A program made the position numbers and the translations under genes. Of a DNA stretch of 40,642 bases, positions 8,835 to 17,566 are shown piece after piece; the first letter of the stretch is position 1, and every line of letters starts with the position of its first letter. The notes beneath the pieces were generated by a model. It saw only the letters and a program-made list of their open reading frames with translations, did not search any database and had not been told where the DNA came from. This DNA comes from a virus: positions 1-40,642 of the IMG/VR virus record IMGVR_UViG_3300009130_000061. One strand, written 5' to 3'.

Positions 8835-9566
8835 ATGGCGTTAGATTTAGCTAAAATGAAGGCTAAACTCCAAGAGTCAGAATCTGGAGGGAAGTCAAGA
8901 TCAGATAATGTGTGGTGGAAACCACAAGAGGGGGATCAAGAAATTCGCTTGGTTCCAACTGAAGATGGTGATCCATTTAAGGTTTATCACTTTCATTATA
9001 ATTTGGGTGATGGTGCCCGTGGTGGTGTTCTTTGTCCCAAACGACAATTTGGTGACAACTGTCCAATTTGTGATTTTGCTTCAAAACTGTGGCAAGAAGG
9101 CACTGACGATAGTAAGAAAATGGCTAAGTCGCTTTTCGTTCGCCAACGATTTTTCTCTCCTGTGATGGTGAGAGGTGAAGAAGAAACGGGAGTACGTGTT
9201 TGGGGTTATGGCAAGACCATTTATGAGACATTGTTGGGTCTTGTTCTTAATCCTGATTATGGTGATATCACTCACGTAGACACAGGCGTTGATTTTACAT
9301 TGACGTATACACTCCCAAAAACAAAGGGTGCATTTCCGCAAACCAATCTGGTTCCAAAGCGTAAATCATCTGCACTTGCAAAAACAAAGAGTGGGATTAA
9401 AGAAATCCTAGAATCCATTCCCGAAATTGATTCATTGTTTCAACGCAAGTCACCAGCCGACGTAAAAGCAATCTTGGAGTCGTTCCTAAACCCGATTGAT
9501 GGTCCAATGGTTGAAGATGTTGGAGTAAGCAGTGTTGACGAAGCCATTCGTGAACTATCTGCGTAG
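8835..9566 (+). CDS. Single-stranded DNA-binding protein (T4 gp32-like)
   Basis: A 243-aa protein with a clear AGGAG site 10 nt upstream. The N-terminal basic helix (LDLAKMKAKL) resembles the gp32 cooperativity region. The core has a gp32-type zinc site: His52/His54 followed by Cys67, Cys76 and Cys79 (CPKRQFGDNCPIC). After the core is VWGYGKTIYETLLGLV, also typical of gp32. The C-terminus is acidic and ends in an SVDEAIRELSA helix, the region that contacts replication partners in T4. It coats ssDNA during replication and recombination and works with the RecA/UvsX encoded next. Its own promoter, structured leader and strong terminator make it an independently controlled transcript, as expected for a protein needed in large amounts. 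Confidence 0.9.
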   Translation: MALDLAKMKAKLQESESGGKSRSDNVWWKPQEGDQEIRLVPTEDGDPFKVYHFHYNLGDGARGGVLCPKRQFGDNCPICDFASKLWQEGTDDSKKMAKSLFVRQRFFSPVMVRGEEETGVRVWGYGKTIYETLLGLVLNPDYGDITHVDTGVDFTLTYTLPKTKGAFPQTNLVPKRKSSALAKTKSGIKEILESIPEIDSLFQRKSPADVKAILESFLNPIDGPMVEDVGVSSVDEAIRELSA

Positions 9567-9591
9567 TAATTAAAAACATATATAGTTTTTG

Positions 9592-9635
9592 GAAGCTGCC
9601 GTTGTATTAAATATCGACGGCAGCTTCTTTTTCTT
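9592..9635 (+). terminator. Strong intrinsic terminator after SSB
   Basis: A perfect 11-bp inverted repeat GAAGCTGCCGT (9592-9602) / ACGGCAGCTTC (9617-9627), extendable to 13 bp with one G-U pair and a 10-nt loop. TTTTTCTT follows directly. The next ATG (RecA/UvsX) is only 17 nt beyond the stem, so RecA expression must depend on read-through. Confidence 0.93.
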
Positions 9636-9644
9636 GGGAAATTT

Positions 9645-10769
9645 ATGAGTAACGGAAAATTATCATCAGTAGATATATTAAAGATGATCAATAAAAAGGC
9701 TGGCAGAACCGTCGCCTTTGCAGGTGATCAAGAAAACCCGGCAGACATTAAAGATTGGATCCCCACCGGATCACGATGGCTCGATTCCATCATTTGTCGC
9801 GGTCAGTTAGCAGGCATACCAGTTGGACGCTGCACAGAGATCGCAGGTCTTGAGAGTTCAGGCAAGTCTTATATGGCTGGTCAAATCGCTCGTGAAGGCC
9901 AGAAGAAAGGTATTAAAGTGTTATATTTTGATTCTGAAGCCACAATGACAAGCGAGTTCTTGGAGAAGCTAGGGTGTGATATGGATAGTGACAACCAAAT
10001 TGTTATAATCCAACCAGAAGACGTTGAAATGGTTCTAGAAACTATGGAAATGTGTATGGCAAATGACCCAGATAATCGTTATTTATTTATTTTGGACTCA
10101 CTGGCTATGACTCCGTGTCGTGCAGACTTAGAAAAAGATTTTAATCCACAATCATCAATGGCACAAATGCCACGGGTATTGTCGATTGGTATGAAGAAGC
10201 TCACAGTTTCGCTGTCCAAAACACAATCAACATTTCTTGTCCTTAATCAACTAAAAACAAATATTAATGTTAACAATCCTATGATGATGTTATCGCAGCC
10301 TTGGTTCACTCCTGGTGGCAAAGCAATCATTTATTCTTATTCATTACGATTGTGGCTGACAGGGTTAAAGGGTAAGAAGACTTTTATTGAAGACGATAAT
10401 GGTTATCGAATTGGTTCTGAAGTTAAAACAAAATTAGAGAAATCTAAATTCGGAACTCAAGGACGCATTTGTAACTTTAAGATTTTGTGGGGGGGCGATG
10501 AAGTGGGAATTATGAATGATGAATCTCTCTTGATGGCTATCAAACCATCTGAGAGGCTTAAAAATTCGGGTGCGTGGTTTACGTTGGAAGGTTATGAAAA
10601 GAAATTCCAAACAGCCACGTTCCCTAAACTTATGAAAAGCGATCCAAAGTTCGCAAAGCTCGTCTATGATATTATGGATGAAGAAGTCATCCGAAAGTTT
10701 GAAAACAAAACAGGAAAAGCAGAAGATTTTTATGATCTAGAAGAACAAACTCTAGAACAGGAGAAGTAG
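9645..10769 (+). CDS. uvsX: RecA/UvsX-type recombinase
   Basis: A 374-aa protein. Walker A is GLESSGKS (~68-75) and Walker B ends LFILDS (~147-152). The loop QLKTNI (~203) matches the RecA/UvsX DNA-binding region that follows 'VLNQ'. The N-terminal PTGSRWLDSIICRG is the typical start of the RecA core. It catalyses ATP-dependent strand exchange and starts recombination-dependent replication with SSB and the helicase. UvsX rather than bacterial RecA is preferred because of the phage context and divergence, but the two are one family. It lies just after the SSB terminator with only a weak ribosome-binding site, so its level is probably kept below that of SSB. The next ATG directly follows its stop. 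Confidence 0.88.
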   Translation: MSNGKLSSVDILKMINKKAGRTVAFAGDQENPADIKDWIPTGSRWLDSIICRGQLAGIPVGRCTEIAGLESSGKSYMAGQIAREGQKKGIKVLYFDSEATMTSEFLEKLGCDMDSDNQIVIIQPEDVEMVLETMEMCMANDPDNRYLFILDSLAMTPCRADLEKDFNPQSSMAQMPRVLSIGMKKLTVSLSKTQSTFLVLNQLKTNINVNNPMMMLSQPWFTPGGKAIIYSYSLRLWLTGLKGKKTFIEDDNGYRIGSEVKTKLEKSKFGTQGRICNFKILWGGDEVGIMNDESLLMAIKPSERLKNSGAWFTLEGYEKKFQTATFPKLMKSDPKFAKLVYDIMDEEVIRKFENKTGKAEDFYDLEEQTLEQEK

Positions 10770-11564
10770 ATGAAATCGGTTGTTTTGTTTGATATGGATG
10801 GAACGATAACGCCCGCAAGAAAACCTATTGAACCTAAAATGGAAGAAGCATTAAGAAATCTTCAGACAATATCAGAAGTTGGCATTGTTACAGGCAGCGA
10901 ATTTGATTATGTTATGGAGCAGTGCGGTTCGTTTTTAAATTCAGATGAAGATTTCTCTAATCTAACGATTTTGCCTTGCAACGGAACACAAAAATATATC
11001 TTTAAAGATGGCGAATGGTCAAAAGAATCGTCACTTAATATGCGAGAGCATTTGGGTGAAAAGATATTCCGCAGATTAATGTTTATGCTTTCTGAAAGAA
11101 TATATATTACTCATCTTTGCAATGCAAGTTGGGAAATTCCCTTGTCTGGACAATTCATTTCTTATCGCGATTCGTTAATTAATTGGTGCCCCATCGGACG
11201 CAAGGCCACAGCCGATGATCGCAAGCGTTTTATTGAAAGGGACAAAGAACATGGAATAAGAGAACACAATTTGGAAGTTTTTAAAAGAGGAGATCTAAAG
11301 GAAGCAGTTGAGTTTGCCCTCGGCGGCAATACCTCCATTGACGTTTATCCAATAGGTTGGGACAAGACTTATGCCTTAAATCATTATGAAGATTATGATC
11401 ACTGGTTTGTTGGCGACAGGTGTACGCTTCCAATGGGAAATGACAAACCACTTTATGATAAAATTAGAGAAACAAAGCCTGATCAAGCATTTGAAGTTAA
11501 GACAACTAACGATACTCTTGAAATCATCAACAACATTATAGCACATATTAATACAGAGGAATAA
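10770..11564 (+). CDS. Eukaryotic-type phosphomannomutase-like HAD phosphotransferase
   Basis: A 264-aa HAD-superfamily protein. The catalytic motif I is LFDMDGT (Asp8 nucleophile, Asp10). Motif II is represented by IVTGSEFD. Further signature blocks are LPCNGTQKY, SIDVYPIGWDKTYAL (~190-204) and HWFVGDRC (~210-217) followed by MGNDKPLYD. The GWDK and GND segments are characteristic of eukaryotic-type phosphomannomutase (PMM1/2 family), which converts mannose-6-phosphate to mannose-1-phosphate. The length is close to the usual ~250 aa. It has a good AGGAG site and directly follows recA. A general sugar-phosphate phosphatase is the main alternative. With the cupin at 17.2 kb and the nucleotidyltransferase-like gene at 18.8 kb it could form a GDP-mannose route. 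Confidence 0.78.
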   Translation: MKSVVLFDMDGTITPARKPIEPKMEEALRNLQTISEVGIVTGSEFDYVMEQCGSFLNSDEDFSNLTILPCNGTQKYIFKDGEWSKESSLNMREHLGEKIFRRLMFMLSERIYITHLCNASWEIPLSGQFISYRDSLINWCPIGRKATADDRKRFIERDKEHGIREHNLEVFKRGDLKEAVEFALGGNTSIDVYPIGWDKTYALNHYEDYDHWFVGDRCTLPMGNDKPLYDKIRETKPDQAFEVKTTNDTLEIINNIIAHINTEE

Positions 11565-11565
11565 A

Positions 11566-12531
11566 ATGTCTCAAAAAATATTAATCATTGACGCGATGAA
11601 CATGTTCATAAGATCTTATGTCATGAACCCAAGCCTTGGAGCAAATGGTGCGCCCATTGGAGGAACAAAGGGTTTCTTGATGTCTCTACAAAAAATGACA
11701 AGAGATATACAGCCAGACAATGTTGTGGTTGTGTGGGATGGTGGTGGCGGAAGTGCGAAAAGACGCACAATTGTTAAGGAATATAAAGAAGGGCGCAAAC
11801 CTCTTAAGCTCAATCGTGCATATAAAGGAATGTCAGCACTTGAGGAATCCCAAAACCGCTACGATCAAATGAGAAAGACCATTGAATATCTTAATGAAAT
11901 GCCAGTGGCTCAATTGATGGTGGAAGACATAGAAGCAGATGATGTAATCGCCTATATCTGTCAAATGCCCTCGTTAAAAGAGGATGTTAAAATTATTGTA
12001 TCAATGGATAAAGATTTTTATCAGTTGTGTGATGACAAGACAATGATTTATAGCCCAGTGAAAGATGAATTCTTAAACAAAAAGAGAATCATCGAACAAT
12101 TTTCTATTCATCCCAACAATTTTGCGATGGCCCGCGCCATAGATGGTGACAAATCTGACAACTTAGAAGGGATCAAAGGAGCAGGACTCAAGACGATTGC
12201 TAATAAGTTTTCCTTTCTTGCTGAAGAAAAATCATATACTCTTGATGACTTGTTTAATCATTGTCGGAGAGACGAGTCGGGATTAAAGTTGTATAAAAAT
12301 ATTTTATCAGAAAAAAATAAAGTTGAGCTAAATTATAAATTAATGCAACTCTATTCGCCCTACATTTCAACCCAAAGTTCCCAACATATTAAAACTACTG
12401 TTGAAAATTTCAAGCCGTCATTTAACCGAACTGAAGTTCTAAAGATGATGTCACTTGATGGCATTCACGAGTTCAACTGGAACTCACTTTTTCAAAAATT
12501 TAGATCGATTATTGACGACGCTCGCGACTAA
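11566..12531 (+). CDS. 5'-3' exonuclease / flap endonuclease (T4 RNase H-like)
   Basis: A 321-aa protein with a GAGGA site before the ATG. It opens with ILIIDAMNMFIRSY (metal-binding Asp) and carries VVVWDGGGG, then VEDIEADDVIAY (~118-129, acidic cluster), then SMDKDFYQL (~145-153) and DGDKSDNLEGIKGAG (~193-207, helix-hairpin-helix with catalytic Asp residues). These are the motifs of the FEN/PIN 5' nuclease family (T4 RNase H, PolA N-domain, T5 FEN). It removes RNA primers and 5' flaps on the lagging strand. Because the phage PolA-type enzyme lacks a 5' nuclease domain, this protein supplies that activity separately. It belongs to the run starting with recA and ends before the helicase promoter. 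Confidence 0.9.
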   Translation: MSQKILIIDAMNMFIRSYVMNPSLGANGAPIGGTKGFLMSLQKMTRDIQPDNVVVVWDGGGGSAKRRTIVKEYKEGRKPLKLNRAYKGMSALEESQNRYDQMRKTIEYLNEMPVAQLMVEDIEADDVIAYICQMPSLKEDVKIIVSMDKDFYQLCDDKTMIYSPVKDEFLNKKRIIEQFSIHPNNFAMARAIDGDKSDNLEGIKGAGLKTIANKFSFLAEEKSYTLDDLFNHCRRDESGLKLYKNILSEKNKVELNYKLMQLYSPYISTQSSQHIKTTVENFKPSFNRTEVLKMMSLDGIHEFNWNSLFQKFRSIIDDARD

Positions 12532-12555
12532 TTACAATATCCCCTCACAAAGAGC

Positions 12556-12584
12556 TTGACAAAGTTTTTTGATTGAGGTATGAT
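12556..12584 (+). promoter_or_regulatory. Sigma70-type promoter for the helicase gene
   Basis: TTGACA (12556-12561), 17-bp spacer, TATGAT (12579-12584). The start site is expected near 12591, giving a ~24-nt leader with CGAGG at about 12605 before the ATG at 12615. The TTG at 12573 lies within this promoter and is not a usable start. Confidence 0.85.
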
Positions 12585-12614
12585 CTAGAAACACATCAGG
12601 CACACGAGGTTACA

Positions 12615-13991
12615 ATGTCCACAAATGATAAAATTTCTTTCTCTAAATATGGTAAAATTTTTCAAGAAAAGCTCGCTTTTATTATCTTAGATGATCGTGT
12701 TTTTGCTGATCGAATGATGGAAGTTTTAAATATTGAATTCCTAGAATACAAGTATCTTCAAGCATTTACAGAAAAAGTCTTCCAATATAAAAGAAAATAT
12801 GGATCGCAACCATCTCACGATACGATGAAGACAATCATTAAGTCCGGTCTGGATGATCTTAATGAAGCGTTACAGAAACAACTTCGGGAGTATTATGCTC
12901 GCGCACTTACAAATATTAACATACTTGAATCGTGTGAATATATTAAGGATACAGCACTGGATTTCTGTCGCAAACAGAAGTTACGAGAGGCGATGATGAA
13001 GTCGTCTACACTCCTTCAAAAGTGCTCATTTGACGAGATTTCTGTACTCATTAACAACGCCCTTAAAGCAGGTGCCGACGCAGACTTTGGGTACGATTAT
13101 ATCAAAGATTTTGATAAAAGATTCGAGTTCTCTGGTCGTGATACCATCACTACTGGCTGGCGACGAATGGATGAAATCACTGGTGGTGGGGGAGGTCGCA
13201 AAGAGTTAGGAGTTGTGATTGCTCCAACTGGTGTGGGTAAATCAATGGTGCTTGTCCACCTGGGAGCAACCGCAGTTAAAGCAGGGATGACCGTGGTTCA
13301 TTATACTTTGGAATTGCGCGATACAGTTATTGCCAATCGTTATGATTCGTGTATCACTGGTATTCCTCTGGATGAATTGATGGATCGCAAGCCCGAGATT
13401 AGGGAAATGATTAATGATTGCGATGGCACCCTTATTGTTAAAGAATACCCTACCAAAACTGCCACAACAAACACAATTCGAGCACACATAGAAAAATTAA
13501 AACAACAAGGAATAATCCCAGACATGATCATCGTGGATTATGCTGATCTTTTACGCACCCTATCAACCCGACGCGAAAAACGAGAAGAACTTGAATCCAT
13601 CTATGAAGAACTCCGAGCCATTATGATGGAAAATAATGTAGTTGGCTGGACAGCATCTCAAACAAATCGAACAGGACTGCAAGCAGAAATTATTACTATG
13701 CAGTCAATTTCAGAGGCATTTAACAAGTGTTTTGTTGCCGACCTTATCTTTTCGGTATCAAGAACAACAGAAGATAAACAAAAGAATGGTGGAAGAATTT
13801 ATATTGCGAAGAATCGTAACGGTCAAGATGGTCTAGTGTTTTCAATCTTTATGGACACAGCAAATATTGATATTAAAGTGTTGGAGAGGTATGATCCCAA
13901 CCAAGCAACAGGTCCAAGTCTTTCTCAAGAAGAACAACAAAAATTTATGTTAAACAAATATAAGAAACTAATGAAGGGAGCGACTATGTAA
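12615..13991 (+). CDS. DnaB/gp41-type replicative DNA helicase
   Basis: A 458-aa protein. The ATG at 12615 is chosen because a CGAGG site precedes it and the further-upstream in-frame TTG lies inside the promoter. The C-terminal RecA-like core begins at TTGWRRMDEITGGG. Walker A is APTGVGKSM (~203-211). The H2-like block is VVHYTLELRD. Walker B is MIIVDYADLL (~303-312) and the H3-like block is GWTASQTNR (~346). The N-terminal ~150 residues are helical, as in DnaB/gp41. It unwinds the replication fork as a hexamer. No primase domain is fused and none was seen in the window. The stop overlaps the ATG of the ribonucleotide reductase gene. Confidence 0.9.
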   Translation: MSTNDKISFSKYGKIFQEKLAFIILDDRVFADRMMEVLNIEFLEYKYLQAFTEKVFQYKRKYGSQPSHDTMKTIIKSGLDDLNEALQKQLREYYARALTNINILESCEYIKDTALDFCRKQKLREAMMKSSTLLQKCSFDEISVLINNALKAGADADFGYDYIKDFDKRFEFSGRDTITTGWRRMDEITGGGGGRKELGVVIAPTGVGKSMVLVHLGATAVKAGMTVVHYTLELRDTVIANRYDSCITGIPLDELMDRKPEIREMINDCDGTLIVKEYPTKTATTNTIRAHIEKLKQQGIIPDMIIVDYADLLRTLSTRREKREELESIYEELRAIMMENNVVGWTASQTNRTGLQAEIITMQSISEAFNKCFVADLIFSVSRTTEDKQKNGGRIYIAKNRNGQDGLVFSIFMDTANIDIKVLERYDPNQATGPSLSQEEQQKFMLNKYKKLMKGATM

Positions 13992-15853
13992 TGGAACTAT
14001 CAAGTAAAATTCTATCTGATATTACTGTGTTTATGAAATATGCCAAATACCGAGAGGATTTGGGAAGAAGGGAAACGTGGGGAGAGTTAGTCACACGGAA
14101 CAAGGAGATGCACATTAAGAAATTTCCTTTTATGAAAAGAGAAATCGAGGGTGCATATAAATTAGTTTATGATAAGAAAATATTACCGTCAATGCGCTCG
14201 CTACAATTCGGAGGGAAACCTATTGAGATTAGCCCAAACCGTGTTTATAATTGTGGCTTCTTGCCTGTTGATGACTACCGAGCTTTTAATGAAATTCTAT
14301 TCCTCCTTTTAGGTGGAACAGGCATAGGGTTTTCTGTGCAAAAACATCATGTTGAAAAATTACCAGAGATCCGCCATCCTCGTGCAGATCGGAAGCGTCG
14401 TTTTTTGATTGGTGATTCAATTGAGGGCTGGGCCGATTCGGTTAAGGTACTAATGCGTTCTTATTTTGAAGGAACGTCAACTATTGATTTTGATTTTTCT
14501 GATATCCGTGCTAAAGGGGCAAAGCTGGTCACATCGGGCGGTAAAGCCCCAGGCCCAGAGCCACTTAAGATATGTATTCGTCAGATTAAGTCTATCTTAA
14601 ATGAGAAAGAGGAGGGATCTCAACTTGAACCTATTGAGGTACATGATATTGTTTGTCATATTGCTGATGCCGTTCTCGCTGGTGGGATTCGCCGCGCTGC
14701 ACTTATTTCGCTATTTTCGGCAGATGATCAAGAAATGATTGCCAGTAAAGCAGGCAATTGGTGGGAGAAAAACCCACAAAGAGCGAGAGCAAACAACAGT
14801 GCTGTGTTAGTTCGGCATCGTGTAGAAAAAGAATTCTTTGATGAAGTCTGGGATCGTATTGAACACTCCAATTCGGGAGAACCAGGCATCTACTTCACCA
14901 ACGATAAAGATTGGGGCACAAATCCGTGTTGTGAGATTGGGTTAAGACCCTTTCAGTTTTGCAATTTGTGTGAAGTGAATGTGGCTAATGTGGAATCCCA
15001 AGAAGATTTAAATGAGCGCGTGCGCTGTGCTGCTTTTATTGGAACACTTCAAGCATCTTACACAGATTTTCATTACTTACGTTCGATCTGGCAACGCACC
15101 ACTGAGAAAGAAGCTCTTTTGGGCGTGGGATTAACTGGTGTGGGATCTGGATTGGCTCAAAAATTAGACATGAAAGCAGCATCTAAGATTGCTAAAGAAG
15201 AAAATTTAAAAATTTCTGGTTTATTGGGTATCAAGCCCGCAGCAAGAGTCACAACCATCAAACCTAGTGGAACGTCCTCTATGGTGTTAGGTTGCTCTAG
15301 TGGGATTCATGCATGGCACAATGATTATTATATTCGTCGCATTCGAGTGGGCAAGAATGAAGACATTTATCATTACTTGGCAATCAACCATCCCGAGTTA
15401 GTTGAAGATGAATATTTTAGACCACATGACACAGCAGTCATTTCAGTACCACAAAAAGCACCAGAAGGCGCAATTCTTCGCCACGAAACTGCACTAGAAC
15501 TATTAGAGAGGGTGAAATGGTTTTCCCAAAATTGGATCAAGCCCGGTCATCATCGAGGAAATAATACTCACAATATTTCAGCCACAGTTTCTATGCAGGA
15601 AGGTGAATGGCAAGCCGTTGGTGAATGGATGTGGGAAAACCGCAAATTTTATAATGGTTTAAGTGTTCTTCCCTACAGTGGAGGTGCCTACAAGCAACCT
15701 CCTTTTGAAGACTGTGATGAACTTACTTATAAAACAATGATGAACTCTCTGCAAGAAATTGATTTAACAATGATTGCGGAAATAGACGACAACACCAACC
15801 TGGCAGGCGAGGTCGCTTGTGCTGGTGGTGCTTGCGAAATAAAATACATTTAA
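13991..15853 (+). CDS. Monomeric adenosylcobalamin-dependent (class II) ribonucleotide reductase
   Basis: A 620-aa protein of the RTPR type (Lactobacillus leichmannii style). NRVYNCGFL (~83-91) gives the first active-site Cys and GGTGIGFS (~110) the substrate-loop region. TNPCCEIGL (~310) and CNLCEVN (~323-329) carry the catalytic Cys-x-Glu pair. PSGTSSMVLG follows, as in RTPR. The C-terminal CAGGACEIKY contains the swinging Cys pair that re-reduces the active site. It converts ribonucleoside triphosphates to dNTPs without oxygen or a second subunit, and needs host cobalamin. This supplies dNTPs for replication and fits the MazG-like and dUTPase genes nearby. The protein is shorter than the bacterial enzyme (~740 aa), but all key motifs are present. 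Its ATG overlaps the helicase stop. Confidence 0.92.
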   Translation: MELSSKILSDITVFMKYAKYREDLGRRETWGELVTRNKEMHIKKFPFMKREIEGAYKLVYDKKILPSMRSLQFGGKPIEISPNRVYNCGFLPVDDYRAFNEILFLLLGGTGIGFSVQKHHVEKLPEIRHPRADRKRRFLIGDSIEGWADSVKVLMRSYFEGTSTIDFDFSDIRAKGAKLVTSGGKAPGPEPLKICIRQIKSILNEKEEGSQLEPIEVHDIVCHIADAVLAGGIRRAALISLFSADDQEMIASKAGNWWEKNPQRARANNSAVLVRHRVEKEFFDEVWDRIEHSNSGEPGIYFTNDKDWGTNPCCEIGLRPFQFCNLCEVNVANVESQEDLNERVRCAAFIGTLQASYTDFHYLRSIWQRTTEKEALLGVGLTGVGSGLAQKLDMKAASKIAKEENLKISGLLGIKPAARVTTIKPSGTSSMVLGCSSGIHAWHNDYYIRRIRVGKNEDIYHYLAINHPELVEDEYFRPHDTAVISVPQKAPEGAILRHETALELLERVKWFSQNWIKPGHHRGNNTHNISATVSMQEGEWQAVGEWMWENRKFYNGLSVLPYSGGAYKQPPFEDCDELTYKTMMNSLQEIDLTMIAEIDDNTNLAGEVACAGGACEIKYI

Positions 15854-15863
15854 AGGAAAGAAA

Positions 15864-16124
15864 ATGGCAACAATATCAATCACAGAAGAAAAGAAAAGGC
15901 ACGTAATTAATTTAATCAAATCGTTCCGTGCCATTGATGGTGCAATCCAGCCCTATCAAGATCAACGAAAGGAGCTTCGCTCAGAATACATTGAGAATCA
16001 ATGGTTAACTAATAATGAAATTTCTTTGGTTAAAAGAGCATACAATGCTGTCAAAACTAAGGTAGATTTAGATGACCTATCTTCCTTTGTTGATATCGTA
16101 AAGGGCGAGATCCCAAATGTGTAA
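15864..16124 (+). CDS. Small helical protein of unknown function
   Basis: An 86-aa protein with AAAGGAAAG 5-13 nt before the ATG. It is mostly helical and charged (KRHVINLIKSFRAIDGAI, LVKRAYNAVKTKVDLDDL) with no cysteines, signal peptide or membrane segment. It follows the ribonucleotide reductase gene by 10 nt and overlaps the GroES-like gene by 8 nt, so the three are probably co-transcribed. I do not recognise a family. Confidence 0.7.
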   Translation: MATISITEEKKRHVINLIKSFRAIDGAIQPYQDQRKELRSEYIENQWLTNNEISLVKRAYNAVKTKVDLDDLSSFVDIVKGEIPNV

Positions 16125-16482
16125 ATTCAAACCGTTTAATAAACACGTCTTGGTCCAAAAAACCGCCGAGAAAAAATCTCCAGATTTGAGTCCTGTGTTA
16201 ATTCCAGAAGACGCAAAATTAGAGAATAAAGAACGGTACGGTTTGGTGGAGTTTATATGTGCTGCCACGGATTGTGAAGGTTTTTTGAAAGGATTAAACC
16301 CAGAACAACCAACATGGGCAACACAAACAGGAACTATGGATGATGTTTTTACTACTTCGGCCAAAGCCAATGGACATACCAATTTGGTTGTAGATCAAAG
16401 AATGGTTGAAGAAATAAAAATAAACGATAGATTATTCCACGTTGTCCATCAAAATTATATTGTTGGAATTGTTGACGAATAA
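16117..16482 (+). CDS. GroES-like co-chaperonin (T4 gp31 role)
   Basis: A 121-aa protein. It begins FKPFNKHVLVQK, matching the first strand of GroES (IRPLHDRVIVK). A flexible segment with SPVLIPEDAK follows where GroES has the mobile loop ending in its hydrophobic IVL. It ends RLFHVVHQNYIVGIVDE, matching the last strands of GroES (DEVLIMSESDILAIVEA). Between these is a ~45-residue segment longer than in GroES (LKGLNPEQPTWATQ...), as often seen in phage co-chaperonins. It would cap a chaperonin during folding, either the phage GroEL encoded at 35.4 kb or the host one. The start overlaps the upstream gene and ATG is used. The fold call rests on both ends of the protein matching; the partner is inference. 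Confidence 0.72.
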   Translation: MCKFKPFNKHVLVQKTAEKKSPDLSPVLIPEDAKLENKERYGLVEFICAATDCEGFLKGLNPEQPTWATQTGTMDDVFTTSAKANGHTNLVVDQRMVEEIKINDRLFHVVHQNYIVGIVDE

Positions 16483-16492
16483 GGAAAAAGTT

Positions 16493-17185
16493 ATGAAAAT
16501 AAAAGATTTAAAGGTAATGATAAAAGAGGCGATGGACGAACCGCAAATCTTACTATCCAAACCAGGTCTAATTAAAGAAGCAAATTACGGTCGTGTAAAG
16601 CACCGGATTGAGCAAGATAAAATTCCTTTTGCTATGCTCACTGCGTTTCGTGGTGATTATAGTAATGAGGAAAATGCTTCTCGAAATGCAGAATTAAAAA
16701 TGTCCCTAGACACCGCTGGTTTCCCATATACCCAAATGCCCGGAAGTGGGTACAAAGAAGGCGGACCAACCGGCGATGTTGTGGTGGAAGATTCTCTTAT
16801 AGTATGGGATGAATCACGGGGTGATAAATTTCCCACGTCTGAAGAATTATTTAATCTTGCAAAAGACCTTGCAAAAGAGTTTGAGCAGGATTCCTTCATT
16901 TATGGTGGTCCACGTAAAGGAAAAGAAGATAATCCATACGCTATTCATCTTTATACCAATAGTGGTGAAATTATTGATGAAATTTGGGCCGGTGGTGACG
17001 AAGGGTATGAAGAATTATTTGTTGTCGATGACGCCGCAGAATATTGGAGTAAAATTGCAGGCCGAAAAACCCAATTTAAAGAAATTTATGATAAATGGAA
17101 TAACGCCAAGTCCACTTCTCGCCTCGAAGCGATGAAAAAACAATATTATTTAAATCTAGCTGAAAGCAAGATGAAAAATGGGTAA
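16493..17185 (+). CDS. DUF3293-like phage protein of unknown function
   Basis: A 230-aa protein; the ATG at 16493 has AAGGA 7-11 nt upstream and is preferred over an in-frame TTG at 16442 within the previous gene. It opens with a helical MKIKDLKVMIKEAMDE tail. From residue ~40, PFAMLTAFRGDYSNEENA, then RNAELKMSLDTAGF and GSGYKEG, resemble the DUF3293 family ('TA.NP...eeN...N..L...L...G......G....g'). The centre is acidic. No enzyme activity is known for this family to my knowledge. It lies between the GroES-like gene and the cupin gene. The family match is by eye and moderate. Confidence 0.6.
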   Translation: MKIKDLKVMIKEAMDEPQILLSKPGLIKEANYGRVKHRIEQDKIPFAMLTAFRGDYSNEENASRNAELKMSLDTAGFPYTQMPGSGYKEGGPTGDVVVEDSLIVWDESRGDKFPTSEELFNLAKDLAKEFEQDSFIYGGPRKGKEDNPYAIHLYTNSGEIIDEIWAGGDEGYEELFVVDDAAEYWSKIAGRKTQFKEIYDKWNNAKSTSRLEAMKKQYYLNLAESKMKNG

Positions 17186-17212
17186 GTTTATCTCTGACTA
17201 TTGATTAATAAT

Positions 17213-17566
17213 ATGAAAAAGAAAAAGATCAACGAAGTGCGCCCCTGGGGTTCATATGAAATCTTGGCGGATAGAAAACAATATAAATTAAAAGAAATAA
17301 TTGTTAATCCAAACCAAAGATTGAGCTATCAATCCCACCACAGAAGAACTGAAATTTGGGCAATTGTTCAGGGAGAAGGAATTGTTACCTTGGAAGGTCA
17401 GCAACTTGATTGTTACCCCGGACGTTCTTTTTTTATACCCAAAGAGCAACGCCATCGAATTGAGTGTACGGGCAAAAAGCCTTTAATATTTGTGGAAGTA
17501 CAGACGGGTGATTACTTCGGAGAAGACGATATAATTCGTTATGAGGATGATTATGGAAGGGAATGA
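17213..17566 (+). CDS. Mannose-6-phosphate isomerase-type cupin
   Basis: A 117-aa single-domain cupin. The typical opening EVRPWGSYEILAD is that of the cupin half of ManC/ManA type II enzymes. Cupin motif 1 is QSHHRRTEIWAIVQGEG, giving two metal-binding His and a Glu. Motif 2 is PGRSFFIPKEQRHRIE with a third His. It ends VEVQTGDYFGEDDIIRYEDDYGR, the classic C-terminus of mannose-6-phosphate isomerase cupins. The expected reaction is fructose-6-phosphate to mannose-6-phosphate. The ATG at 17213 is preferred to a TTG 12 nt upstream; neither has a clear ribosome-binding site. It could work with the phosphomannomutase (10.8 kb) and nucleotidyltransferase-like (18.8 kb) proteins. It overlaps the next gene by 26 nt. 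Confidence 0.85.
   Translation: MKKKKINEVRPWGSYEILADRKQYKLKEIIVNPNQRLSYQSHHRRTEIWAIVQGEGIVTLEGQQLDCYPGRSFFIPKEQRHRIECTGKKPLIFVEVQTGDYFGEDDIIRYEDDYGRE

Noticed and set aside
12573-12614. TTG start 14 codons upstream for the helicase
   Set aside because: The TTG lies upstream of the -10 box within the promoter (12556-12584), so it would not be in the transcript; ATG 12615 has a CGAGG site.
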